DNA of 64,000 nucleotides from Heterostelium album PN500 (GCF_000004825.1 NW_008805066.1:186001-250000); one strand, 5' to 3'. Numbered from the stretch's first letter, positions 44,279 to 56,876 are shown. Program-made: numbers and translations. The notes: generated by a model from the sequence alone, not told the origin.

Positions 44279-46642
44279 TTAATTTACTGATGTTTGTTTA
44301 TGATATTGTTCAATAAACTGTAAATTCTCTGGACTGATAACAAGCTCTGGTTCTATTCTTTTCTTTGGGAAGTTTGAGAATGCCAAGTTGATTTCGACAA
44401 TGTTGAAGCTGATCAATCGACCGAGTAGATTTCTCAGTGGTTCATGGTAGGACTTGATGTCTGAGTATTGAATGAGTAACTTTAACTGTGGCGACGAAGA
44501 CTGTCTCTTTACCATCTGATAGAGCAATGGTGATGGTAACTTTTGGGTATTACCAAACAACTCTGGATTCTTATCGACATACTCCAAAATCAACCATGGA
44601 CTTATGTTGAGTCGATTCAACACTCTGAAGAGAGCGGTAGAGAACATAACTTTGTCAAAGTAGGTGCTTCTGTCTTTGGTTGGAAACTGCAGTTTACTGT
44701 AGAGTTCTTCAGATTCGATATCCTCGATGTGAATCTGATTCTCTGTGCTCTGTGCAAGTGGACGTAATATTGCTTCGATATTGACTTCCAGCAGCTTTGG
44801 AATGAGACGATAGCTGGCGATATCCTTTGGAATTCTACTGAGTATTTCCACTGCTTGTTCCAGCTTGTTGGCTTGCAGCAAATGCGATGCTTGCAGAATC
44901 TTCATTTCGTTTGGCACACCCGATTCCGTTGTCCTCCAGTACTCGACCCACTGGTCGATCAAGCTCATCTGTGCATAGAGATCTTCATCGAGTTGACAAA
45001 ACTTCTTTAGTATCTGCATCTTTTTCGCAATGAATGGGAATACCGATGGCTTTCTGGCGGATTTCAAGAAGAATAAGATCGCTTTGTGATCTTCCTGTGC
45101 GTTGAAGAGGTCAATGATAATCGAGAGGATGATACGTGCGTTTTGGATGTACAGTTGTGGTTGGAGATGTCTGAGGAGTTCGAGTCGTTTATTCGGATCG
45201 GTCAGTGAGGACTGCACGTATGGAGCCGGGTGGAAGAGTATCGCTTGGTGGTCGCGTGCACTCTCGGGAATATTGCGTAGGAACTCTCGGTAGGCATCGT
45301 GATTATTCATGTCGGTGAGGAACATCACTGAATCGATCAACAGCGTTCCAGGTGGGATAATATCGAATTTAAGGTAGTAGTCGAGCAGCAGATTCTTTAT
45401 GTTTGGCATATTCCTCGTTGATACCGCTTTGTCCAGTAGTTGATCGGGTTTCGATGGTTGATCGGATGTCGTCGGTAGCTCAATGAATGTTCTACTTTTG
45501 AGAGTGCTCTCAGTTGCTTTGTACTCCTCGAATGCCTCGCGATATATCTGTCTCGATTGTACCTTGAGATTCCAGAAGGAGAGTGTCATCTCCTCGATCT
45601 CCAACGATGCAGATTCACCCTTTGCCATGAGTCGCTCGATTCGCAGCTGGTGATACAGCATGAATTTGAATACACAGATCGGTCTGACGATGTCGGCTTG
45701 CGGTGCATGGATGACACGTGCATACCAACGCAGCGCCAGTTCGTAACGACCCAGTTGAAGACTACTGGTAATCAGATATTTAAAGAGTTCGTCTCTCATT
45801 CTCTGATTCTCCATTGTGTATATTCTTTCGAGTAGGTGCTGATTGATGAATTGATGTCCTCTCTTTGTTCCATCGCTGTCATAGGCATTGCACTCTGGCA
45901 ATGTCATGAGAAGAATGAGATCGAGCAACAGTGGAACAGGGTTACTGGGTGTAATCGATGAGTACTCCTTTGACATCAACGCATCAACCACAATACGATC
46001 GACATGATGAGATTGCTTGATATTCAATGTATTAAAAAGTACCGCTGCTTTATAGAATTGAGGTATTTCACCTTCATATTTCCTCCATGTTTTCATTATA
46101 TCTTTAGAATCACATAGTTTGGTGATTATGTCATTGTACTTTGAAATATCATTTGGAGGTTGTGATTGTGATTGTGATTGTGGTTGTTGTTCTGTTGAAA
46201 TCGAATTTTGTTTTGAATTAAAAGATGTGTTTAGCTGTGATTGTGATTGTGGTTGTCTAGTTGGTTTAGGTTTCGATTGAAAATGTGTATGATCTATTTG
46301 ATTCGGTTTGTTTGTTTGTTGGTAACCGTTAAATTTATTGTTGTTGTAGTTTCCACTATATTTATTATTTTGGTATAAGTTTTTTGGTTTAACTACACGA
46401 TATCCACCACTCTTATTATTATTATTACTATTTATATTTTTATCTAATTTAACATTGTTACTTTCATTATTATCATTATTATTACTACTACTATTATTAT
46501 TATCTGAACTATAATTACTAAAACTAAAACTATAATTATAGTTATGATTTAAATGACTTTGTAAACTTAAACTTTGATAATTAAATAAATTAAAGTTATA
46601 AAAACAATGTTTATTTGAATTAGATATCAATAGTTTTTTCAT
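44279..46642 (-). CDS. Helical-repeat protein, probably mitochondrial; tandem paralogue A
   Basis: A single exon of 787 aa. The N terminus MKKLLISNSNKHCFYNFNLF is basic and hydroxyl/aromatic-rich with no acids for 45 residues, fitting a mitochondrial presequence. An Asn/Gln/Ser-rich linker follows to about 170. The rest is alpha-helical with paired helices like TPR or PPR repeats, for example SLQLGRYELALRWYARVIH and ASHLLQANKLEQAVEILSR. The next gene has clearly related blocks (LDRYELALKWFARR; PPGTLLIDSVMFL versus PSGTRLLEALCLL), so the two arose by tandem duplication. Family unknown; an organellar RNA-binding or mitoribosomal role is plausible but inferred. Confidence 0.7.
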   Translation of the reverse strand: MKKLLISNSNKHCFYNFNLFNYQSLSLQSHLNHNYNYSFSFSNYSSDNNNSSSNNNDNNESNNVKLDKNINSNNNNKSGGYRVVKPKNLYQNNKYSGNYNNNKFNGYQQTNKPNQIDHTHFQSKPKPTRQPQSQSQLNTSFNSKQNSISTEQQPQSQSQSQPPNDISKYNDIITKLCDSKDIMKTWRKYEGEIPQFYKAAVLFNTLNIKQSHHVDRIVVDALMSKEYSSITPSNPVPLLLDLILLMTLPECNAYDSDGTKRGHQFINQHLLERIYTMENQRMRDELFKYLITSSLQLGRYELALRWYARVIHAPQADIVRPICVFKFMLYHQLRIERLMAKGESASLEIEEMTLSFWNLKVQSRQIYREAFEEYKATESTLKSRTFIELPTTSDQPSKPDQLLDKAVSTRNMPNIKNLLLDYYLKFDIIPPGTLLIDSVMFLTDMNNHDAYREFLRNIPESARDHQAILFHPAPYVQSSLTDPNKRLELLRHLQPQLYIQNARIILSIIIDLFNAQEDHKAILFFLKSARKPSVFPFIAKKMQILKKFCQLDEDLYAQMSLIDQWVEYWRTTESGVPNEMKILQASHLLQANKLEQAVEILSRIPKDIASYRLIPKLLEVNIEAILRPLAQSTENQIHIEDIESEELYSKLQFPTKDRSTYFDKVMFSTALFRVLNRLNISPWLILEYVDKNPELFGNTQKLPSPLLYQMVKRQSSSPQLKLLIQYSDIKSYHEPLRNLLGRLISFNIVEINLAFSNFPKKRIEPELVISPENLQFIEQYHKQTSVN

Positions 46643-46777
46643 TGTCGTTTAATGATTTAACATGTTATATATAGATTGACATCAAATCAATAAAACTATA
46701 AATCCTTTTTTTCTTATCTTTCGTTTTTTTTAAAAATGATATTTGCAAATAAAATAAAATTGTTTTTATTTTTATTA

Positions 46778-49579
46778 TTATTTGTTTAAGATTTTGTGAT
46801 TGATAAAACTTGATGCTTCTTCTGTAAGTGTAGTCTTTGGATTGTGTGAGAAATAAAAGATATCTTTTTGACTCAATCTTTTGTGGAGTGCTGCGTCTTG
46901 TACGGTTTGATTGTGTCGTTTGATTGTTTCGATTAACTCTCGTTGGTAACCTTTGGCAACTGGCAGCACTTTGAATATAGCCACCATCTTGTGAGGATCT
47001 TCAATAGCCTTTGACAATGCGAATACCAAAAGTAAATCTAAATTCTCTTTCTCTAGATAGCTTTCATAGTATCTATCGATGTGTGACTTTAGCATTACTC
47101 TAATATCGTCTCTCTTCTTTTCATCTCTATCAGCAATATCCAAAAGACATTCGATAATCGATATATGTCTCATTTGGAAAGTTCCACTTGGTAGATATTT
47201 GAATAGATGTTGCATCATCTTTTCTGTGTTATTTGACTGCTGCTCTTGTTGTTGAGATTGTTGTAATATTAATTGTGATAATTTCAAAACTATTGAATGT
47301 GTCAATAAGTTTGGTTGATGTATTTTACTGGTATACTTGATGATTGACTCAATGGAAGTGTTGAGATTGTTGTTGTTGTTGTCGTCGTCATTGCTAATAT
47401 GAATCATTTGCTGTTCGAGTTTGTTGATATATGAATTCAATTTACAATTTTGAATCGATGTGAATGCTCCGCCTTGCATGTAGATCGGTTCCATTTGGCT
47501 GACGAGTTGCTCGGGATAGAGATTGTTGGCGATGAGTGCACTGAACGACGACTCGATTGCCCAGTCAAAGAGAAGTGTATTCTGTGAGACCATCTTTGTT
47601 AGGAGCGAGAGGAGCAAGTCGAACTGCTTGCACTGTGCAATACCAACAACCAAGTAATTCAATATCATCGTATTGCCACTGTACATAAGAGGATCATTAT
47701 TGTCCAGATACTTTATAGTCTCTGAAAGGTAGGTTTTCAACTTGGAATAATCGTTGGAGTGGAATGCGAGTGGACGTATCGATTTTGGTAGTCCCGACTG
47801 GAAATGTAGGAAATAGCTTGGACGTAACTCCCTCAGCAAGCACAATGCTTCCAACAATCTTGTGCCACTAGGTATATTGTCCGGTGACTGTTTGATACAA
47901 TTATAGACAACTCTACAGATGTTATCGAATCTAATGTTGTTATTGTTATTATTATTATTGTTGTTACTGCTGCTACTTTTGTCATTGTCATTGTTGTTGT
48001 TGTTGGTACCAGAACTAGCCAGTTCTTTGTCTAACTCCAACTCTGAATCTGTAGGCTCACGTGGAAGTGAAAGTTCTTGTTGTTGAATTGATGATGATGA
48101 TGATGATGTTTGTTTTGTCATCTTTACACCTTGTTGTAAGTAATAGATGAATCGACGATTGTAGTCTAGTCTTGCTTGACTATCCAACTTCTTTAGGAAT
48201 CCATAGTCAAATCTCATGCTGTCCCAATAGGCAAGTAGCTTCCTATCTGTATTACTCTTCCTGCTTTCGTGATAATGGATGAAATGAAAGATGGAGTCGC
48301 TGTCCGGTGTCAATGAATAACGAACTCTTCTTGCGAACCACTTTAGCGCCAACTCATATCGATCCAAATGAAGAAAGTGTAATACCACCGACGAAAGTAC
48401 GTTTGAAACGACCGATGGTTGTAATTGAGTATCAATAGATATCTCTATATTATTAATTAAATCGTTATAATGTTGAATTTGTTGTTGTTGTTGTTTTTCA
48501 TCTTGTTGTTTTTGTGATACAACTTGCTGTTTGAATAGTTCAACCAAGACAATGAATGCCGACAGCTGATCCGAGGAATAGTGTGACAATATCTTGTCGA
48601 AACTCTGAGAATGAATGAGCTGTGAGTAGGTGTTGGAGAGGAATTGCTGTAGACCAAGATAGTAGGTGTTCAGTGTCCAATGATTCGACTTTAGATCGTG
48701 CATGAACTCTGCGAATTTCGGTGATTTCTCAAAGTTGGAAAGTGGTGGTGTCGTTGTGTAGTAGCGCAGTGCAGCTGCCGGTCCCGACGTTCTCAGACGC
48801 TCGAGTAGCATCAACACATAGATATCGAGACTTGGTGAAAGACGAACGATCTCCTCTGCTTCCTCTTTGAAACCTCCGACCAAGTAGAGTGATACCAAAC
48901 TAGTTGCAATCGCATTGATATTCTCTTCGTTTGAACTAAGATGTTGAATGTTACGTTGTTGTTGTTGTTGATGTTGATGTAGGTGATGTGGTCCACTACG
49001 GAATACTCTTCCAGTCTTTGAGGGAAATGAAGAAGAAGAAGATTCCAGATCCAATAGTTTTTCAAGAACTTCCCTCAGTTTGTTTGCAACCACCTCCCTA
49101 ACTTCGGGTTGTACACTCTTCCAATTGACATGATTTACATTTGCAGCCAACTCATCAATTTGATTCAAACTTCTCAGAGAATCAATAAACTCAACTATAT
49201 TACTAATTGAATTCAATTAGTAATTGATAATCACGTGATTTATCCAATTTGCTACCTTTTTCAAGTATACTTACGATTTCCATTGAATATTTTGATCAGG
49301 TGCTTTCACAAGATGATATAAAGCTTGAACGTGTTGTTTTGACTTTCTCTTATTGTTAAACTTTCCTTTGAATTCTTTTGATAACTCTTTTGATTTAACT
49401 ATATTGTGATCATTGTTGTTGTTCCTATTACTTTTATTATTATTTTCATTTGAAAATCTAGTAATACTATCGAAATCAGATGAAGAACTTAAAAAATATC
49501 TTTTAAATGCAAACGTATATACATTATTATTATTATTGTTATTTCTATATATTGATTTAAATGATAATAATCTATTCAT
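46778..49579 (-). CDS. Helical-repeat protein, probably mitochondrial; tandem paralogue B
   Basis: Two exons on the minus strand, 49579-49275 and 49202-46778, join through a split Ser codon to 909 aa. The N terminus MNRLLSFKSIYR, later FAFKRYFLSSSS, looks like a mitochondrial targeting signal. HVQALYHLVKAPDQNIQWKS leads into helical repeats (IVEFIDSLRSLNQIDELAAN). Low-complexity Gln and Asn runs interrupt the chain at about 95, 270 and 420. Blocks shared with the downstream neighbour (SVVLHFLHLDRYELALKWFA; IPSGTRLLEALCLLRELRP) show tandem duplication. The gap between the two genes is 135 bp, same strand. No named domain is certain. Confidence 0.72.
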
Positions 49580-50772
49580 TTATAAATGACATGAATTTGT
49601 AAAATTATTTCGCTTCTCAATTTTTGATTGCTCAATCACTTAAGTGTGTGGTGGTTGGTTCATCCACAACCTTTGAATTTTAATCTCAAATTTTTTGGAA
49701 GGATATTAAAAATCATATGATACTATGTATTATTATAAATAAACATGTTTCAGCACAACATATTTTATTTATTTATTTTGATATTATTTTTAAACAAAAA
49801 ATAGAATCAAAAATGAAAAAAAAAAAAATTTTGAAAGATTTGTTTATAAATATTAAATTAAATTTTACATAAATTGTTTACTTTAGATTTAAAATTCATA
49901 ACAATCATAATTAAGAAGTTATTTTAATTATTTATATCTTGGTTTGGTTTTGCGATTGATGAGTGATCAACAAAAAAACAAATTTATAAATATTTTTTTG
50001 AACAAAGATTTTTTTTTTATTTTTTTTTTTTTGAACTAAAAAGGGGTATTTTTAATATTTTTACCATCATCAATCACAATAAATATATAATTTCATAATT
50101 CTTTCTTTCTTATATAATTTGTTCTTCACCCAACATCACGCTCACACACACAACACACACAACACACAAATATCCTCAAATAAAAAAAAACAAAAACCTC
50201 TAATCCTTAAATAATAGTAATAATAATAATAATAGTCAAAATTTGACACCTATCACCCTATCACTCACTCACTTAACTCAATCACTCACTCACTCACTCA
50301 CCCGTATGTATAATTAATATCACTATAAATAAATATATTATACTATTATACACATTATTAGTGATCAAAACACAGCAACAACAATAATATTAAAGTTTTT
50401 TTTTTTTTAAAACAACAGTCAGCCAGCCAACCAGCTAACAATATTATTAAATCCTAATTCTTGCTTTGTTCTTATCATTGATATTATTGTTGCTGTTTCT
50501 GCTTCTCTTTTTGTTGTAGTTTATTTTAAAAAACAAGTTAATCAACAAGTTAGTAGTAGTAGTATTAATAGTTAATAAACAACTGCAACAACACCTACCA
50601 ACTTTTAAAAGTTGGAGTAAATTTAAATATATCATAGCCTCAAAGCTTGAAAGCAGAACAATATCATAAAAAGTAAAGTTAAAATAAATTAAAAAAAAAA
50701 AGAAAGAATTAGAAGAAGAAGAAGATAAGATAAGATAAGATAAAAATAGAATAGATAGATAGTTAATAAAAA
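49580..50772. other. Divergent promoter region
   Basis: About 1.2 kb between paralogue B and the ankyrin-kinase gene, which diverge. It has CA-rich and CACT repeats (50138-50300) and A/T tracts. A minus frame at 50447-50923 is Ser/Leu/Phe-rich, lies over the kinase start and is not accepted. Confidence 0.55.
50724..50743 (+). promoter_or_regulatory. Four tandem GATAA sites
   Basis: GATAAGATAAGATAAGATAA lies 30 bp before the kinase ATG, followed by ATAGATAGAT. Dictyostelids have many GATA-type factors that bind (A)GAT(A) motifs. It lies in the likely 5' leader, so it may act in DNA or be only a microsatellite. Confidence 0.4.
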
Positions 50773-53137
50773 ATGTCAGATCATGATTTATTATATGCTG
50801 TCGAGCAAAAAGATATTGCAAAGGTAAAACGTTTGCTAAAGAATAATAAGACAAGAGTGTCGCGTATGTTGACCACTTTTGATCACTATGGACAATCACC
50901 TTTGACAGCGGCGATCCGTTCAAATCTCGATGATATATTGGATATGTTGTTGACGGCGTTCAAGGATAGCAAGACCGATATCAACACACGCGACAAGAAC
51001 GGTTACACAGCACTCCACCAAGCGGTAGCATCGGAGGATCGTATCCTGATGAAACTGCTGCAATTCGAGGGAATCAACGTCGACGTCTGCAATGACGACA
51101 AGAACACACCGCTCCACTACTACTGCCAGAAGTTCCGTTCGCCCAACTGTCAGGAGCCCTTCCAGATATTCCTCTCGAAGCACGTCAATGTGAATGCACA
51201 GAACAACAACGGTGAGACACCGCTACACAAAGCGATCTTTAACAACTCGGTGCGTCTCATGATGGTCAATCAGCTGTTGAAGGCAAACGCCGACGTCAAC
51301 CTTCTCAACAACTACCAGGAGTCGCCGCTCCACTATGCCGTGCGTCTCGGTCGTGACGATCTTGTGGCGGTGCTGCTCAAGGCTGGTGCCGACGTCAGCA
51401 TCGTCGGTGCACACAAGAACGAGAAGAAGACTCCACACGAGCTGGCCGTGAGCGAAGGTCACAAAGAGATGGCTGCACGTATCAAAAAGTACGAAGATCT
51501 CTTTGCCTGGCTCGTCGAAAACGGTATCGAACAATACAAAATGGCATTTGTACAGGAGGAGATGTTTATCGATGTTCTCGGTGACATGAACGAGTCCATC
51601 TTGGACAAGATGAAAATTACAGCTGCCGGTCATCGTCTAAAGATTCTAAAGGCAACAGCATTATTAAAAGGTAATTTACAAATCAAATCGATTAACATTT
51701 TGTTATTATTATATAACTAATAATCTTTTTTTTTTAAATACTTTTTACTTTTTCTTTTCTTTCTACTTCTTCTTTTTTTTTAAATATTGTTGTTGTTGTT
51801 TGTTTGTTGTTTGTTGCTGTTGTTGTTATTGTTATATGGTAATTTAGAACAACATCCAGATACTCCACCACCTTCAACACCAACAACATCAACTACGACA
51901 ACGTTGAGTCACACTCATCTCTTTGATGACGATCCAGACTTTGCAAATGATAACACAGACTACAGTGGACTGAGAGATTCACTTCATCAATTGAAACACA
52001 TTACCGATATCAATATTATATCGGACGGTGAAATTGAATATACAGAGAAGCTCGGAGCAGGTAGCTCCGGTAAGGTCTATAAAGGTTTATACAAAGGAAA
52101 AGAAGTTGCTATCAAAGTTCTAAAATCGATGACAGAGGACAAAGAAATTCAAGAATTCAAAAAGGAATTCCAAATTATGAGGTAATTAACTAAAACACAA
52201 AACAAAACACAAAAGCAAAAGTATCAATCATCATTCTAACTAATAATATTTAAACTATAATCTATCTATATATAGTGCTATAAGATCAAAACATGTTGTA
52301 CATTTTTATGGTGCAGTATTGGAACCAAAACCATGTATGGTTATGGAGAACTGTTCGAATGGTAGTCTGTATCATGTTATGAATAATGAAAAGTTGGATA
52401 TTAGATGGGAGAAAACATTTAGATTTGCTTTGGAGACTGCTAGAGGTTTAGATTGCCTTCATAGTTGGAATCCACAGATTGTCCACAGAGATTTAAAGTC
52501 ACTAAATTTATTGGTATGTTACATTTAGCTATATATAGATCAACAAACATTACAGTTATTAATAATCGAATCGATTATATAGGTTAATGATAAATGGGAG
52601 ATTAAAGTTTGTGATTTCGGTTTGAGTAGATTCAACACTGGTAGTAATATGGAAACACTGGCAAAGATGAGAGGTACAATGGCATACTGTGCACCAGAGA
52701 TCTATTTTGGAGAACAATTTTCAATTAAATCAGATGTCTATTCGATCGGTATGATTCTTTGGGAGTTGGTAACAAGATGTGTTCATGGGCGATATGAAAG
52801 ACCTTTTTCTGAATACACAGTATGTTGTTCATTTTTTTTTTTTTGACAACTAGTATGAATACTAAACACTTCTTTATTATCATCATCATTATAGAATCTA
52901 CAACATGACTTCCAGATTATTATTCAAACATCAAAGAAAGCTTTGAGACCAACCATTCCAGCGGAATGTCCACCTAAATTTGCCCAGCTGATCAGAGAGT
53001 GTTGGGATGCTGCTTTTGAAAAGAGACCAAATTGTGGCGAGATTATTAAGAGATTGGAGTCATTGGAAGCTGAGTTTTTAGCAAATCAAGATCAGTGGAA
53101 CAAATGTATAAACCCACTCCCTGCAAACAATGATTAA
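50773..53137 (+). CDS. Ankyrin-SAM-TKL protein kinase
   Basis: Five exons (50773-51670, 51848-52181, 52276-52513, 52583-52819, 52895-53137) close to 649 aa. Residues 1-235 hold about six ankyrin repeats (DKNGYTALHQAV, NNNGETPLHKAI, NNYQESPLHYAV). A SAM domain follows at about 240-300 (FAWLVENGIEQYKMAFVQEE). After a Pro/Thr linker the kinase begins near 364. Its key motifs are intact: GAGSSGKVYKG, AIKVLK, VHRDLKSLNLLV, CDFGLSR, MAYCAPEIYFG and SDVYSIGMILWEL. The sequence is TKL type, predicted Ser/Thr and possibly dual specificity. D. discoideum has comparable ankyrin/SAM TKL kinases, mostly uncharacterised. It should be active and cytosolic; SAM may mediate oligomers. Confidence 0.9.
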
Positions 53138-53563
53138 AATAGCTACAAAACTACAAAAAAAAATAATATTTTTATAAATTAATTTATTCATAATCATCAT
53201 CAATCAATCAATCAACCAATCTAATCAATCAATCAATCAATATAAAACCAACTCAACAACACCTGCCAACAATAGTAACATAATACAACAACAACAATAG
53301 TAACAGTAATAGTAATAATACCAATATTATTTAATATTAAATAAGAGATCTAATTAAATCTCTTAATTTATTTACTTATATTATAATAAAAAACATTGAA
53401 ACCAAATTAAATTGTTTAGTTCTATTTATTGACTAACATCTGATTTATCCCAAACCAAAAAAAAACCACACAAACAAAAAAAAACGAAACGAAACTTTTT
53501 TTGATATTTAATTTGTTTATCTGTGTAATATTAATATTCAAAGAAGAAAGTAGAGATAGAGAG
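53138..53563. other. Intergenic stretch
   Basis: About 425 bp with AATC and CAA microsatellites between same-strand genes. No gene seen. Confidence 0.5.
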
Positions 53564-56190
53564 ATGAGTAAAAGGTTGATCATTAAGAATGTACCAAAAG
53601 CATTAAGTAAAACAGATGTTATTGATAGGTTGAAAAAGTTATGTCATAATTCACCTGCTGTTACAATCACAATACCAATTACAATGCCACCAGGTTTAGA
53701 ATTACCAGCGGAATCAACCATTGCATTTCTAAACATCAATGATATTACTCAATTAGTTCATGTAACTATACTTTACAATATTATAATATGTTACAAAAAA
53801 GAAAATATAATATATTGACTCTTATTATTATTATTTTAGTATAAGAATTCATTGCATAATAAACTGATTGGTGAGAATAAGATTCAAGTTGAAATTTATG
53901 AGGCACCAAAGCCTGTTGTTTCAAAGGTTGTCGCGCAGTTGAATCTAGATAAGAAACTTGTTACTACAACATCAACATCAACATCAACAACAACAACAAC
54001 AACAACAACAGCTGCTACAAACACAAATTCAAACAAAAATACAACTACAAATAACAAACCAACAACTGCTACACCAAAAAAAGAAAACAACACTGAAAAG
54101 AAGAAATCGACAGAGACAAATCAAAGTAATAACAAAACAGAACAGGAATCAGTAAAAAAGAATAAGATATTGGATAATTCAAATGATAATACAAGAGAGA
54201 AGAAGAAAGTTAAATTAGATAATAATAGTGAAAATGGTTCAAAGCAACAACAAGATAGTGAAGGAAATGAACAGGCTGAATCAAAGAAATCAGAGGTCAC
54301 TTCAAATGATAGTAAAGATAAAAAGAAAGACGATATTAAAGAAGGTGGGCAAGAAGATGGAGAAGAAGAAGAAGAAGAAGATGAGGATGAAGAGGAATCA
54401 ACAACAACCACTACAACTACCACAGCAGCAACTACACCAAAACAACCAACAGTTAGAAACAATAGAAAAGTAATCACAAAGATTACACAACAATTGGTAT
54501 TTGTATGTTAAATAGATGATATTTTGAGATTGAAAATATAATGTTTGAATTCTAATATATAAAGTTTGTTAAAATGTTATTATAATAGTTATCAGAGAAG
54601 AAAGATTTCCAGAATATTAGAAGTAACTATAATTATCTGAAAAAGATTGGAGCTACACCCGATCATATTACCTATGGTGTAATGTTGAATGCATGTGTTC
54701 GATGTCAGGAGTATGATATGGCAAAGGAAGTGTTTAACGATGCATTGAATACAAAGAATGGTGCCAACGAAGTTGTCTATACAACCTATATCAAAGCACT
54801 TTGTGAGACAAACATGTCGGCGGCAGAGGCGATGATCGATCAGATGAAGCAACAAAATATAGCACTCAATGCAAGATCTTACAATTCCATTCTCAGAGCT
54901 TGTATTCGTAGTGGTGACATTGCCATTGCCAATCGACTGTACACCGACATGTTAAAGTCAAACATGGAAGACAGTTCCACCATTGAATATCTAGTTAAAA
55001 TCTACGCAGAACATTTAATGATTCCGGAAATCTGGAAGTTATTAGGTGATAAATATGAACAGTAAGTTACTTAACAAACTCTTATCTTATTTCTTTTTTG
55101 ATCAATACATTAAAAAAACCAATCTATCTTTAAATGTTAATCTAGATTTGAAAATGAGATATCACCTGTTGTTTTCTCAAGACTGGCACTAGCAGCATTG
55201 TTGGCAGGTGATCTAAAGAGTACCGTTAAAGCATTGGGAATCATCGACGATATTTTGTCGAAAGCACCAAGGGCAATTGCAACGGCATCACAATCTCATC
55301 ACAAGAGTCAAGGTAAACGTTCGGAACACAACAAAGTATCTGCATCTCTATTCGAGAGAATCAATCGTCATGAAATCAATGAAGAATCCGAAAGAGTTAG
55401 AAGTTGTCTACAACAACTATCAAAACAACAAAGTATGTAAATAATCATTAAAACAATAGATATATATCGATTAATTAATCATCTTGATTCTATATAACAA
55501 ATAGGGAAATTAAAATGTTTACCAATGGAACAATCTAAGCGTGTCAATTTCTCACCGGTTACATTTAAGAATCTATACGAAGAGAACAAAGAGTTGGAAG
55601 AGAATAAATGGTTTTTGGATAAGTTGTTCAAGGATTCAAGAGATCAGGAATCACCACGTCAAGTAAAGATGGAGATATGTTCGGGTCACGGTCATTGGAT
55701 TTCGAAGCGTGCCGCACAGGATCTCGATGCTGACTGGCTCTCTGTCGAGATAAGATACGATCGTGTCTTCCAGATCTGGTCGAAATTGATACTCGACTCG
55801 ATCGATAATCTATATATTCTGGCGGGTGAAGCCAACTCGGTGCTGAAGAACTCGGTACCGAGTGATTCTCTCGATGAGGTCTACATCAACTATCCAAATC
55901 CACCGGTGTGGCCAGGTGCATGGCGTCTCATCAATCACGATTTCCTCGTCGACATTCATCGTACTCTCAAGAAAGACGGTACACTCACCATCGTAACGGA
56001 CGACCAAGGCTATGCCGACTCTGTTGTTCAACTCCTCAAGAAATCACGTAAACTAGCAAAGATCTACAAACCAGTCAAAGAAGATTACATCTGTCAGCTC
56101 GACGAAGACTATGGTTATTCATATTTCAACAAGCTTTGGTCTAATGGTCAGAGAATGAAGAGATATTGTATCTATATCATTAAAGATTAA
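53564..56190 (+). CDS. RRM-like / PPR / TrmB-type methyltransferase fusion
   Basis: Five exons (53564-53761, 53840-54496, 54589-55061, 55146-55432, 55505-56190) close to 766 aa. Residues 1-66 begin KRLIIKNVPKALSKTDVIDR, resembling a La- or RRM-type fold. Residues about 90-270 are Thr-, Lys-, Asn- and Glu-rich. Residues about 285-440 contain PPR units: ATPDHITYGVMLNACVRCQE, NEVVYTTYIKALCETN, NARSYNSILRACIRSGD. The C-terminal 200 residues are a TrmB-like SAM methyltransferase (MEICSGHGHWISKRAAQ, DWLSVEIRYDRVFQIW, ILAGEANSVLK). The TrmB catalytic FPDPW/H-K motif reads INYPNPPVWPGAWR, with Asn for Asp. The family makes m7G46 in tRNA; whether this one does is uncertain. PPRs suggest an organelle, but no clear presequence is seen. 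Confidence 0.85.
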
Positions 56191-56331
56191 CCTATACGGT
56201 GCACCTTAAGTTTTAATAAACAGATATATAAATACTACAAAAAACAAACAAACAAACAAACAAAGAAAATGATATTATTTATAAATATACTATTCTATTC
56301 TTTTCTTTTTTCTTTTAATTTATTTGCTTGT

Positions 56332-56876
56332 TTATTTCTTCAATGGTCCTTCACCACCTGGTACTAACTATAAATATAATAATATAGTGTGTGTTAATAT
56401 CAATAATGTATGTTGCATACAAAAGATGATTTGATTTGATTTGATTGTCTATAGTCGACGACTTTAACTTACCAAACAAACATGATTACCATTTAACAAA
56501 ATAGTTTCTAATTTTATTGGTTTAATTCCTTCTGGTGTAAATTCACTAATTAACGAAATATATTATTATGTTAGTATTAATGTACTGATCGAATAACCTA
56601 ATTATATTGTTGTTGTTCAAACATACTATTCAGTAACATCCTTTAAAAATATATCTAAAAGTTTATTTTATTTAGAGGTAGAGAGATAGATTCATTAGTT
56701 TATTGATTTAAACCTATCATCAATATATATAGAATAACGTTCATATACTTACTAACATATGTATCGAAACCTAATAGAGTACCAACAAATTCTTTATCGT
56801 TTTTCATACAAATCCAAATTCTAGAACCTATACACTTTTCGATCAACTCTAATGGTAACACTTGCTCACTCGACAT
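56332..56876 (-). CDS. lsm5: U6 snRNA-associated Sm-like protein LSM5
   Basis: Four exons on the minus strand (56876-56753, 56654-56627, 56545-56473, 56367-56332) close to 86 aa; human LSM5 is 91. The start [20 protein letters not shown] is diagnostic (human LPLELVDKCIGSRI). Sm motif 1 reads [20 protein letters not shown] and motif 2 [18 protein letters not shown]. Exon 2 is only 28 nt ([10 protein letters not shown]) and was fixed by phase and homology. It joins the LSM2-8 ring on U6 snRNA in the nucleus and the LSM1-7 ring in mRNA decay. The typical RNA-binding Asn-Gly of Sm2 is present. Confidence 0.95.

Noticed and set aside
50447-50923. Minus-strand 158-codon frame
   Set aside because: Ser/Leu/Phe-rich and antisense to the start of the ankyrin-kinase gene.
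53896-54477. Minus-strand Val/Ser-rich frames
   Set aside because: Antisense of Thr, Glu and Lys repeats in the PPR-methyltransferase gene.
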